Assembly (NCBI GenBank): GCA_021785175.1
Contig: JAJYGH010000013.1
Location: 1-64,000 of the forward strand
DNA: 64,000 nucleotides
Source: Chloroflexota bacterium
Lineage (GTDB): Bacteria > Chloroflexota > Limnocylindria > Limnocylindrales > CSP1-4
Direction: 5' to 3'
The first letter of the stretch is position 1, and every line of letters starts with the position of its first letter. Of the stretch, positions 36,539-45,346 are shown in pieces. A model generated the notes under the pieces. That model was not told the origin of the DNA, did not search any database, and worked only from the letters and a program-made list of their open reading frames with translations. Made by a program: the position numbers and the translations under genes.

Positions 36539-36904
36539 TCACCAGGGCTTCACGATCGCGACCAGGATCAGGACCGCGGCGACGATCGTGACCACCAGTG
36601 GCTGACGGCTGGTCGAGGTGCGGCCGACGTGGAGGCGCGCGGCGAGCGGCCGTCGATCGTCGCTCCCAGCAGCGGCGGACGCCGCGAGCGACGAGACGAG
36701 GTCGGCGAGGCCGCCACCGGCCAAGGGCGATTCCGTGGGTGCCGCCCACGCCTCCAGGGGATCGATGGCGGCGTCGTCGGGGTGCCCGCGTGCGGCCTGC
36801 TCGCGGCGCTCGAAACCTCGGAACCGCCGCGCCCCGAGGCGCGTGACGGTGACCGGTTGCGCGGCAACGGCGTCTGGGCCGTGGAGGTCGGCGGGGTCGG
36901 GCAA
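36539..36904 (-). CDS. Small C-terminally membrane-anchored hypothetical protein
   Basis: Single C-term TM PLVVTIVAAVLILVAIVKPW. Confidence 0.4.
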   Translation of the reverse strand: MPDPADLHGPDAVAAQPVTVTRLGARRFRGFERREQAARGHPDDAAIDPLEAWAAPTESPLAGGGLADLVSSLAASAAAGSDDRRPLAARLHVGRTSTSRQPLVVTIVAAVLILVAIVKPW

Positions 36905-37111
36905 TGGGAACCTCGCGGGCGTCTCTGAGGAATGCCCGCAAGGTGCGCCGGCGGATGAAGCCAGACCGTAAAGCGTTGCGCTGGGCGCCTATCAGGTGTC
37001 TCGGCACGCGTGGAGGCACCGCGGGCCGGCGGCCCGCCGCACGACACGGCCGGCAGCGCCCGGCGCATTCCCGCCGTTCGCGGCCCCGCGGCGTCGGGGC
37101 CCCCTCCGCGG

Positions 37112-37480
37112 TCAGATCTCCCCGAGGTACGCCTTCCGCACGGTCTCGTTCTGCCGCAGCTCGGATGCCGTGCCCGACAGCACCACCCGCCCGGTCTGCA
37201 GCACGTAGCCGCGGTTCGCCACGGACAGGGCCTGCAGCGCGTTCTGCTCGACGAGCAGGATCGTCATGCCCTGCTGGTTGATCTCGCGGATGATCCCGAA
37301 GATCTGCTGGACGAGCAGCGGCGACAGGCCGAGCGAGGGCTCGTCGAGGAGCAGGACCCGCGGCCGACACATGAGCGCGCGCCCGATCGCGAGCATCTGC
37401 TGCTCACCGCCCGAGAGCGTGCCCCCGTTCTGCCGCGCCCGTTCCTTCAGCCGGGGGACCACGCGTGAGGCCACAAGACC
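37112..37480 (-). pseudogene. livF: livF remnant (branched-chain amino acid ABC ATPase, C-terminal half only)
   Basis: RLKERARQNGGTLSGGEQQMLAIGRALMCRPRVLLLDEPSLGLSPLLVQQIF to end; no Walker A or N-terminal half in any frame upstream. Confidence 0.72.
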
Positions 37481-37732
37481 GCGCCGCCGGGGGACCCGAC
37501 GCCGAACGGAGGAGGAGTGAGGCCGCGGGCAAGCAACGCTCGCGCCGCGGGGCCCGCTCCTCATCGAGCCCAGCTTCGAGACGACCGACCACTCGCGGCC
37601 TTGATGCCATCAATCGATGGGTTAGCGTAGGATATGGAAAGGCGGCAGTAATGCAAGTCCGAGCGCCCCGGTGGCTGGCTGCAGGCCGGCCGAGCCGGTG
37701 CGGCGCCCGGGGCCGAAGTCGGAGCAGCGGCC

Positions 37733-38245
37733 TTGGCCACTGCGGTCGACGCCGAACGCCACCTCGAGGTATCGCTCGCCATCGTGCAGTACCAGGTCCG
37801 CACAGCCCGGATCACGGACGTCGACCGCATCGTGGACATGCTCGGCGCCGCGCTCCGATGCCCGGACGACGGTCGGCCAGCCCCGCGCTCGTCCGACCTG
37901 CTCCGGCAGATGATCGATCTTCCGCACGCCGTCGTCGTCGTCGCCGAGTCGGGCCGCCGCGTGACGGGCGCCGGCATCATGGCGCTGCGGCCCAGCGTTT
38001 CGCTCGGCGGCATGGTCGGCACGATCGACGTGCTGCCCGTCGATCCGGCATCGCCGCCCGCAGCGGTCCGCGAGACGCTCCTGGAGGAGCTGCTCCGGTC
38101 GGCACGGAACAAGGGCTGCGTGGCGGTCGAGGGGGTATCTCCGGACGATCCGGTGGAGCGGGAGCGCTGGGTCGAACACGGCTTTGTCGAATCCGAGTCC
38201 CGCATGGTCCGGTCCCTCGCGCCCGTCGGCGCGCGCCCGGCATGA
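37733..38245 (+). CDS. GNAT-like acetyltransferase
   Basis: QVRTARITDVDRIVDMLGAA...LLRSARNKGCVAVEGVSPDDPVERERWVEHGFVESESRMV; start uncertain. Confidence 0.55.
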   Translation: MATAVDAERHLEVSLAIVQYQVRTARITDVDRIVDMLGAALRCPDDGRPAPRSSDLLRQMIDLPHAVVVVAESGRRVTGAGIMALRPSVSLGGMVGTIDVLPVDPASPPAAVRETLLEELLRSARNKGCVAVEGVSPDDPVERERWVEHGFVESESRMVRSLAPVGARPA

Positions 38246-38333
38246 CATCGTCTCCCGTCGCCTCGCACGTTCATGTGCACGGCACGGGCATCCGGCCCGC
38301 TGCGGTGGAGCCGGAACTGAACAGGAGACTTGC

Positions 38334-40496
38334 GTGAGCAAGAACGTCGCCGTCTTCGTCGACGTCGCGAACATCTTCTACGCCGCCAAGGCGGCTGGCG
38401 TGGACATCGACTACGTGACCCTGCTGAAGGCGGCGAGCGCCGGCCGGGACCTCGTCCGGGCGTACGCGTACACCGGGCTCGATCCGGAGAACGAGAACCA
38501 GCGGCAGTTCCACGCGTTCCTCAACCGGAACGGGTACAAGGTCGTCAGCAAGGACATCCGGAAGTACGGCGACGGGAAGGTCAAGGCGAACCTCGACATC
38601 GAGCTCGTGGTCGACCTGATGCGGACCTCCGGGAACCTCGACATCGCGGTCGTGGTGTCAGGCGACGGGGATTTCGCGCCCGCCATCCGCGCCGTGCAGC
38701 AGACCGGCGTCCGAGTCGAGGTCATCAGCTTTCGCGGCAACACGAGCTCCGACCTCATCGACGTGGCCGATGTCTTCACCGACATCACCCAGATCGCACG
38801 CGTCGAGCGATCGTCGCGCAGCGGCCGGCGGGTCGCCGCCGAGGAAGAGGATCTCTCGATGACCGAGGTGCCCGACAAGGAGACCGAGGGTGCCTCCCGC
38901 CGGCGACGTGGACGCCGCGGCGAGTGGCGTGAGGGTCGCGAGGGATACGGGCGCGAGGAGCGCAGGCGGGAGCGCCCCGCCGCTGCCGCTGCCGTCGCGG
39001 CTCCGGTGGCCGCTGCGGCGAGCGGTGCCGCGGGTGGCGCGCTCGTCGTGCTTCCCGGCGAGAAGCTCAGCAAGGCGGCCGTCGTCGTGCCGCCTGCGCT
39101 CGACGAGGACGTCGAGGCCGCCGAGGAGGTCGAGGGCGTCGCGACGGTGGCGGAAGCCGCCGAGGAGGCTGCCGGCCAGGGCCAGGAGGGCGGCCGTCGC
39201 CGCCGCCGGCGGCGCGGCGGTCGCGGTCGCGGTCGGGGTCGCGGCCAGGAAGGGGCTGCCGAGGCAGGGGTCCCGGGCGAAGAGGTCGAGTCCGAGGCCG
39301 AGGAGACGCTCGAGGCCGAGGCGCCGCGGGTGCCCCAGCACTCCACGTTCGGCTCCGTGTGGGACAGCCAGCTCGGGATGCCGAGCGCTCCGGTCGCCGC
39401 GTCCGGCGAGCTTTCCGACGAGGAGCTCGAGGAGCCCGAGATCCCGGAGTACCTGCTGACGGAGCGCCGCCAGCGCGGGTCGCGTGGCGCACGGCCGATG
39501 GGCGGGCGCGGCGGCCGAGGGCCGCGCGGCACATACCAGCAGGCGATCGAACGCGAGCGCTTCGGTCGCGGCGGGATGCAGACGGGGCGCCCGATGCGCG
39601 GCGGCGAGCGCGGCCCTCGGCCGCAGTTCGAGCGGCCGGAGCGGAACCGGCCGGCGCGTCAGCCGCAGATCGAGGAACGGCCCGAGGCAGTGACCTCGGG
39701 CGGAGGCGCCGAGCCGTGGAGCGAGGTGCCGCCGGAGGTGGCCGAGCTGCTGCGTGCCGAGATGGCCCGCCGGACCGGACGACCGCAGGGCGAGGCCGGG
39801 GCGCGGCGAGAGCCCACCCAGTCGACCGGCGGACCGGCGGCGATCGGCGAGACTGCCGCGGCGCAGCCTGTGCCCGAGGCGGTGACGCCCGCGCCGGGAC
39901 ACGACAATGGTGCCGCAGCACCGGCCGGGGAGCTCGCTGCCCGAGCCGTGACCGCCGGACGTGGGCGGGGCCGCGGAGGACGCACTCGTCGTGTCGAGGC
40001 CGAGCCCGCAGGCGAGGCCGGGACGCCCGGGGCCGTCCTCGCCTCCGAGGCCGAGCCCGGCACGGTGGAGCAGGCATCTGCTCGGGCGGATTCCGCGCCG
40101 GCTCGCCGCACCCGCCGGCGGACGGCTCCCGCGGAGGCAGGCGCTGCCGACGCCGAGGGCGGAGCCGCGGAGGCCGCGCCCGCTCGCCGAGGCCGGCGAA
40201 CGGCAGCCGGTGAAACGGCAGCGGCGGCTTCGGGCGAGACGGGGGCTGCCGGCGCAGAGCCCGTGAGGCGCCGCGGACGGCGAGCGGCCGGTGAAGCGGG
40301 CACGGCTGCCGGAGTCGAAACGGAGGGCGCACCCGCCGCGACCGCAGCCGCTGCCGGTGAGAAGACGGCGGCCCCGCGACGCCGGGCGCGGCGCGCCGCT
40401 GCCGCCACCGAGACAGAGCCGGGGGCCCAGCCCGAGCCGGGGGTGGAGCCGGCGCCGCGCCGGCGCACGCGGCGCACGAGCGCCGAGGAGGCCTGA
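38334..40496 (+). CDS. NYN domain (LabA-like putative RNase) protein with long Arg/Gly/Ala/Glu-rich disordered C-terminal region
   Basis: VAVFVDVANIFYAAK, ELVVDLMRTSGNLDIAVVVSGDGDFAPAIRAVQQTGVRVEVISF; GTG start with aggaga. Confidence 0.82.
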   Translation: MSKNVAVFVDVANIFYAAKAAGVDIDYVTLLKAASAGRDLVRAYAYTGLDPENENQRQFHAFLNRNGYKVVSKDIRKYGDGKVKANLDIELVVDLMRTSGNLDIAVVVSGDGDFAPAIRAVQQTGVRVEVISFRGNTSSDLIDVADVFTDITQIARVERSSRSGRRVAAEEEDLSMTEVPDKETEGASRRRRGRRGEWREGREGYGREERRRERPAAAAAVAAPVAAAASGAAGGALVVLPGEKLSKAAVVVPPALDEDVEAAEEVEGVATVAEAAEEAAGQGQEGGRRRRRRRGGRGRGRGRGQEGAAEAGVPGEEVESEAEETLEAEAPRVPQHSTFGSVWDSQLGMPSAPVAASGELSDEELEEPEIPEYLLTERRQRGSRGARPMGGRGGRGPRGTYQQAIERERFGRGGMQTGRPMRGGERGPRPQFERPERNRPARQPQIEERPEAVTSGGGAEPWSEVPPEVAELLRAEMARRTGRPQGEAGARREPTQSTGGPAAIGETAAAQPVPEAVTPAPGHDNGAAAPAGELAARAVTAGRGRGRGGRTRRVEAEPAGEAGTPGAVLASEAEPGTVEQASARADSAPARRTRRRTAPAEAGAADAEGGAAEAAPARRGRRTAAGETAAAASGETGAAGAEPVRRRGRRAAGEAGTAAGVETEGAPAATAAAAGEKTAAPRRRARRAAAATETEPGAQPEPGVEPAPRRRTRRTSAEEA

Positions 40497-40505
40497 CCGG
40501 CCGCG

Positions 40506-41750
40506 ATGGGCGAGTGGCGGACGCGAGGCCAGCCGCTCGCGCTCGAGACCATCGAGCGAATCGCGTCGCGCGGGAACCTGCCGAACGCGCTGCTGCTCGT
40601 CGGCCCGGCCGGCGCCGGGAAGACGACGCTCGCCCTCGATCTCGCCGCGGTGCTGCTGTGCGGCGCGGCGGATCCCCGCGCGCGGCCGTGCCGCATGTGC
40701 GCCGCGTGCCGGCGCCTCGATCACGGCAATCACCCGGACGTCCACCGGCTCGTGCCCTCGGGTGCGGGCCGGCAGGTCCGGATCGGGGACCGGGTCGCGC
40801 CGGAGCCCGGCACCGTCCGCTCGCTGATCCACGAGCTCGCGCTCGCCCCTTCGGAGGGCGGGTGGCGCATCGCGATCGTCGAGGAGGCGGAGCGCATCAA
40901 CGAGGACGCCCAGAACGCCCTGCTGAAGCTCCTCGAGGAGCCGCCGGAGCGAACGGTGCTCGTCCTCTGCGCCGCGGACGAGGATCGCCTTCTGCCGACC
41001 GTGCGATCGCGCGGCTTCCGTGTCCGGCTGGGCCCCGTGCCCGCGGACGCGATCGCGGCTCTGCTGGTCGAGCGCGGTGCCGCCGACGCGTCACGTGCGA
41101 CGGCGCTGGCCCGGCGCTCGCGCGGTCGTCCCGGTGTCGCGCTCTCACTTGCCGCCTCGCCCGACACGGTCCTGCTCGAGCAGCGGCTCGAGCGCGAGAT
41201 CCTCGACCTCGCACGGCAGGGCCCGTCGGTGCGGCTTGCCGCGGCCGCGGACCTGTTCCGGTCCGGCGATCAGCTCGCGTCCGGGCTCCTGCCGGCCCAG
41301 GCCCCGGGCGTGGGCGGGTCGATGGCGGCGTCCGCCGGCGCCTCGAGTGCCTCCGGCGGCGAGGGAGATGCGGGCCTGGCCGCGGGAGGGCGGGGTGCCC
41401 GCGTCTCGCGGACCCGGACCCCGAGGGATCCGCAGGACGAGGTCACCGGCGAAGGGGCGCGTGACCGGCAGGCGCCTGCCGCTCGCCGGGCCGCGCTGCT
41501 CGCCCTGGGGGAGATCTGGCGCGCGGTCGCGCGGGACCTTGCGCTGGCGTCGCACGGCTGCCGTGCGGAGCTCGCGCACGTCGACCTGCTGGAGGAGATC
41601 GTGGCGCTCTCGGCCTGTCTGCCCGCCGGGGCGGCCGAACGCTTCCTCGCCCGCCTCGACGCCACCCTCGACGCCGCGCAGCGGAACGCGAACCCGGAGA
41701 TCGCCCTCGACGTCCTGCTGCTCGCGTGGCCGAGCGCACGCGCCGCGTGA
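40506..41750 (+). CDS. holB: DNA polymerase III delta-prime subunit
   Basis: NALLLVGPAGAGKTTLALDLA, CRMCAACRRLDHGNHPD, EEAERINEDAQNALLKLLEEPPERTVLVLCA. Confidence 0.9.
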   Translation: MGEWRTRGQPLALETIERIASRGNLPNALLLVGPAGAGKTTLALDLAAVLLCGAADPRARPCRMCAACRRLDHGNHPDVHRLVPSGAGRQVRIGDRVAPEPGTVRSLIHELALAPSEGGWRIAIVEEAERINEDAQNALLKLLEEPPERTVLVLCAADEDRLLPTVRSRGFRVRLGPVPADAIAALLVERGAADASRATALARRSRGRPGVALSLAASPDTVLLEQRLEREILDLARQGPSVRLAAAADLFRSGDQLASGLLPAQAPGVGGSMAASAGASSASGGEGDAGLAAGGRGARVSRTRTPRDPQDEVTGEGARDRQAPAARRAALLALGEIWRAVARDLALASHGCRAELAHVDLLEEIVALSACLPAGAAERFLARLDATLDAAQRNANPEIALDVLLLAWPSARAA

Positions 41751-41757
41751 GCGAACC

Positions 41758-42054
41758 ATGACGACCCGATCCGTCGAGGCGACCGTGCGTGGCGTCGTCC
41801 AGGGCGTCGGGTTCCGCTGGTTCGCCGCGCGCGCCGCGAGCGCGGCGCGCGTCTCCGGCTGGGTGCAGAACCAGCCTGACGGGTCGGTGCTCGTGGTGGC
41901 GGAGGGCGACGTGGCGGCGATCGAATCGCTCCTCGAGGCGCTGCGAGAGGGGCCGCCCGGAGCCTGGGTGTCGGACGTGGACGTTACCGAGATGCCGGAG
42001 CGCGGCATCCGGGGCGGCTTCGAGATCCGGGCCGGGGCACACCGCGGCGACTGA
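41758..42054 (+). CDS. acyP: Acylphosphatase
   Basis: VRGVVQGVGFRWFAARAA, VSGWVQNQPDGSVLVVAEG. Confidence 0.92.
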   Translation: MTTRSVEATVRGVVQGVGFRWFAARAASAARVSGWVQNQPDGSVLVVAEGDVAAIESLLEALREGPPGAWVSDVDVTEMPERGIRGGFEIRAGAHRGD

Positions 42055-42183
42055 CGCCGTCTCGACCTCCCCCGAAGCGGATGACGCGCCATCTCGATCG
42101 TCCGCGGCGGCGACTGAAGCTCGCGCGAAAGCAGCGCGCGCCCCGCGCCCGCGCACGCGACACGCCCCATCGGGTACTTATCG

Positions 42184-42759
42184 GTGTGGAGGTGGTCCAC
42201 GGACGGGTTCGTACGCAGCTGGTGGGTGCTCGCCCTGCGCGGCATCCTCGCGATCGTCTTCGGCATCGCCGCGCTCTTCTGGCCCGGGCTCACGCTCGTC
42301 GTCCTCGTGACGCTGTTCGGCCTGTACGCGATCGTCGACGGCGTCGCGGCGATCGCGTCTGTCGCGACGCATCGCGAGCGGGGCCGCTGGTGGGTCGTGC
42401 TTGCGGAGGGGATTCTCGGGATCGGCGCCGGGGTCGTCGCGCTGCTCGTGCCGGGAATCACCGCCGTCGCGCTGGTGCTGCTGATCGGTGCCTGGGCGAT
42501 CCTGACGGGGGTCATGGAGGTCGCGGCGGCGTTCCGGCTCCGGCTCGAGATGGAGGACGAGTGGCTGCTGGGTCTGGCCGGCATCCTCTCCGTCGTGTTC
42601 GGTGCCGGCCTCGTGATCTTCCCCGGTGCAGGCGCACTCGCACTGGTCGTGGTCATCGGCGCCTACTCGATCCTGTTCGGGATCGCGATGCTGCTGCTCG
42701 GCCTCAGGATGCGGGCGCTCGGCCGGATCGGGGGCCCCGGACTCGGGCTCCCGATCTAG
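42184..42759 (+). CDS. HdeD/DUF308 family membrane protein
   Basis: SWWVLALRGILAIVFGIAALFWPGLTLVVLVTLFGLYAIVDGV repeated motif. Confidence 0.82.
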   Translation: MWRWSTDGFVRSWWVLALRGILAIVFGIAALFWPGLTLVVLVTLFGLYAIVDGVAAIASVATHRERGRWWVVLAEGILGIGAGVVALLVPGITAVALVLLIGAWAILTGVMEVAAAFRLRLEMEDEWLLGLAGILSVVFGAGLVIFPGAGALALVVVIGAYSILFGIAMLLLGLRMRALGRIGGPGLGLPI

Positions 42760-42825
42760 CGCTTCCTCTCGGGAGCGGGGACCGGGACCCGGGTGTCGAC
42801 CACGCGCCCGCGACGGGCACAGCGG

Positions 42826-43341
42826 TCAGCGCGGATTCCGGTATCGGAACCGCCTGGGCCGCCGTCCCGTCTGGCCTCCGCTCTTCGGGACGACGCTGAT
42901 CGACCCGTCCTGTTCCAGCACCACGAGCTGCGCGTCCTGAACGCGCGCGACCCCATGCTCTCGCAGCGCGGTCTCGAGGTCCCCGTCGTCCAGCTCCTCC
43001 GCGTCGATCGCGCGCCGGATCCACTTGCCGCCCCGCGCGAGGACGGTCGGCTCCGACTCGAGCAGGCGCCGCACGATCGGGACGCGCTCCCGGGTCCACG
43101 ACACCCCCAGGTTCAGCACGAAGATCGTGCCGATGATGATGGCCGCACCGGGGATGGAGCTGTCCGGCCCCGTGATCGCAGGCTGCAGCGCGTTCGCTGC
43201 GAGCAGCACGAGCGCCAGGTCGAACAGCGTGAACTGCCCGATCTCGCGCTTGCCGAAGACGCGCAGCGCGACGATGAACATGAGATAGACGATGGCGGTC
43301 CGCGCCACCAGCTCGAGGGGCGGGGTCCCGAGATGCCACAT
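42826..43341 (-). CDS. DUF421 (YetF-like) membrane protein
   Basis: RTAIVYLMFIVALRVFGKREIGQFTLFDLALVLLAANALQPAI. Confidence 0.85.
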   Translation of the reverse strand: MWHLGTPPLELVARTAIVYLMFIVALRVFGKREIGQFTLFDLALVLLAANALQPAITGPDSSIPGAAIIIGTIFVLNLGVSWTRERVPIVRRLLESEPTVLARGGKWIRRAIDAEELDDGDLETALREHGVARVQDAQLVVLEQDGSISVVPKSGGQTGRRPRRFRYRNPR

Positions 43342-43385
43342 GGGTGCACCGGACGTGAAGGGGCGCGACCGCCGTCAGGGAACGC

Positions 43386-43461
43386 TGGCGCGCCCGGCGG
43401 GACTCGAACCCACGGCCTTCTGCTCCGGAGGCAGACGCTCTATCCACTGAGCTACGGGCGC
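43386..43461 (-). tRNA. tRNA-Arg (anticodon CCG)
   Basis: GCGCCCGTAGCTCAGTGGATAGAGCGTCTGCCTCCGGAGCAGAAGGCCGTGGGTTCGAGTCCCGCCGGGCGCGCCA; CCA encoded. Confidence 0.95.
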
Positions 43462-43543
43462 ACGTGCGCATCGTACAGGATGGCGGCCCGGCGCCCCGGG
43501 ACGGCGGCTGCGCGGTGCGCGAGCGCGAATGCCCCGACAATGC

Positions 43544-43571
43544 GGAAGGCCCCTCCGAAGAGGAGCCTTCC
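43544..43571 (-). other. Stable hairpin GGAAGGCTCCTC-TTCG-GAGGGGCCTTCC upstream of tRNA-Arg
   Basis: Two helical segments with UUCG-type loop on the minus strand. Confidence 0.75.
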
Positions 43572-43725
43572 GACACTGTCCCGGTGAAGTCTCCGATCAC
43601 CTCACGATGACACGGAGCTTCTGCCACGCTGCAAGGGCATCTATCACGCCGGCTGCACCGGCTACCCTAACCCGACCTTCCCATGACCCTGCTGCTGGGG
43701 CAGTTGCTGACGAGCAGCGAGGTAG

Positions 43726-43754
43726 AGTGTACCCGCGGGCATGGTCCGGCTCAA
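43726..43754 (-). promoter_or_regulatory. Candidate promoter TTGAGC-17-TACACT
   Basis: Minus strand -35 43749-43754, -10 43726-43731. Confidence 0.55.
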
Positions 43755-43958
43755 GGGATACACATAGCAGGCTGGTGAATATTCCGTAATCTTACGGTAC
43801 TTGCGCACTGCAGCGGCATTGCGGCGCCTGGCGGAGCCGCGAACGACCGGGGCCCGAGATTCCTCGCGGGCGTCACGACGGCCGGCCGGCGACCGCCGAC
43901 TCGTCGGGCGGGGCCGCGTCCCAGCGGCGGGCTCAGCGAGCGCTCTGCTCCAGCACCG

Positions 43959-44432
43959 TCACGCCGACGGTGCGTCGTCGACCACCACGCGGGTCATCTT
44001 CACGTCCTCGGCCGGTCGGTCGCCCGGCCCCGTGCGGACCTGCCCGATCCGGTCCACCACGTCCGTGCCTTCGGTGACGCGCCCGAAGATCGTGTAGTTC
44101 TTCGGCAGCCGCCCGCGCAGGTCGCTCAGGCACACGAACCACTGGCTGCCGTTCGTGTTCGGCCCGGCGTTCGCCATCGCCACGGTGTACTTCGCGTAAT
44201 CGAGGTCGCGTCCGGGCAGTTCGTCGGCGAACGTGTAGCCCGGGCCGCCGCGCCCGGTGCCGGTCGGGTCTCCGCCCTGGATGACGAACCCCGGCACGAC
44301 ACGATGGAACAGCACGCCGTCGTAGAACCCCTGCCGGGCGAGCTTGTCGAAGTTCGCGACGGCGTTCGGCGCGGCCGAGCGCTCGAACTCGATGTGGAAC
44401 GTCCCCAGGGTCGTGTCAACGGTCGCGCCCAT
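43959..44432 (-). CDS. Peptidyl-prolyl cis-trans isomerase (cyclophilin type)
   Basis: FYDGVLFHRVVPGFVIQGGDPTGTGRGGPGYTFADE, MANAGPNTNGSQWFV. Confidence 0.93.
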   Translation of the reverse strand: MGATVDTTLGTFHIEFERSAAPNAVANFDKLARQGFYDGVLFHRVVPGFVIQGGDPTGTGRGGPGYTFADELPGRDLDYAKYTVAMANAGPNTNGSQWFVCLSDLRGRLPKNYTIFGRVTEGTDVVDRIGQVRTGPGDRPAEDVKMTRVVVDDAPSA

Positions 44433-44593
44433 GGTCCTCCTGCTGTCCCTCCGTGGCGTCGCGCAACGCTATCACAGGGCGGCCGAATGGGCGGCGCGAG
44501 GGGCCCGGCCGAGCGGGGTTCGCGGCGACGACGGCGCGGGTTCCGCCGCTGAGGTCGGCAGGCCCGACGATGCCCCCGCGCGGCCGATCGCGC

Positions 44594-45346
44594 TCAGACC
44601 GATGGCGATGGCACGGCCGACGACGGGCCGGAGATGGCGACCGACAGGATCCGCACCGGCTGCAGCGCCTGGTCGTCCTGTGGACCGCCACGCGGTCCCG
44701 CCGCGATCTGCTCGGCGACGCCGAGGCCGGACGTGACGGTTCCGAAGATCGTGTAGGCGTGCGGGAGAGCCGCCGCCTGCGGCCCGACCACGATGAAGAA
44801 CTGTGACCCGTTCGTGTTCGGCCCGGCGTTCGCCATCGCGACGGTCCCCGGCGTGTATGAGCCGGCGAACGGCTCGTCGGGGAACGTGTAGCCCGGGCCG
44901 CCGTACCCGGTCCCGGTCGGGTCGCCGCCCTGGATCATGAAGCCCGGGACGATGCGGTGGAACGGCGTGCCGTCGTAGAAGCCGGCGCGGGCGAGGTCCA
45001 GGAAGTTCTGCGCGGCGACCGGCGCGCTGTTCGTGAAGATCGCGATCACGATGTCGCCCTTCGCCGTGCGGAGCGTCACCGTCGTGCCGTTGCCGCTGGG
45101 CTGCGCCGGGGCGGAGACCAGCGGGGTCGCTGTGGGCGGGCGGACGGACGGCACGGGGTGCGACAGGGCCGATTGGGCCGCGCCGGGGGCCCCGCCGGAC
45201 GGCGCGGCTCCGGCCGCCGAGCCCGCGGCGCCGGGCGTCGACGTCCCGCCGCATCCCGAGAGGAGGGCAGCGGCCAGCGCGAGGCCGAAGAGCCACGCCG
45301 CCCTGGGCCCGTGGGCACCTGGCCGGCCGTTCACGTCACCCGACAT
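44594..45346 (-). CDS. Peptidyl-prolyl cis-trans isomerase (cyclophilin type), predicted lipoprotein
   Basis: Lipobox LLSGC; FYDGTPFHRIVPGFMIQGGDPTGTGYGGPGYTFPDE, NTNGSQFFI. Confidence 0.92.
   Translation of the reverse strand: MSGDVNGRPGAHGPRAAWLFGLALAAALLSGCGGTSTPGAAGSAAGAAPSGGAPGAAQSALSHPVPSVRPPTATPLVSAPAQPSGNGTTVTLRTAKGDIVIAIFTNSAPVAAQNFLDLARAGFYDGTPFHRIVPGFMIQGGDPTGTGYGGPGYTFPDEPFAGSYTPGTVAMANAGPNTNGSQFFIVVGPQAAALPHAYTIFGTVTSGLGVAEQIAAGPRGGPQDDQALQPVRILSVAISGPSSAVPSPSV

Noticed and set aside
43741-43830. Faint resemblance of GGTGAATATTCCGTAATCTTACGGTACTTGC to a 23S rRNA segment
   Set aside because: Only a short stretch is similar; no flanking 23S helices were found, so no rRNA is called.
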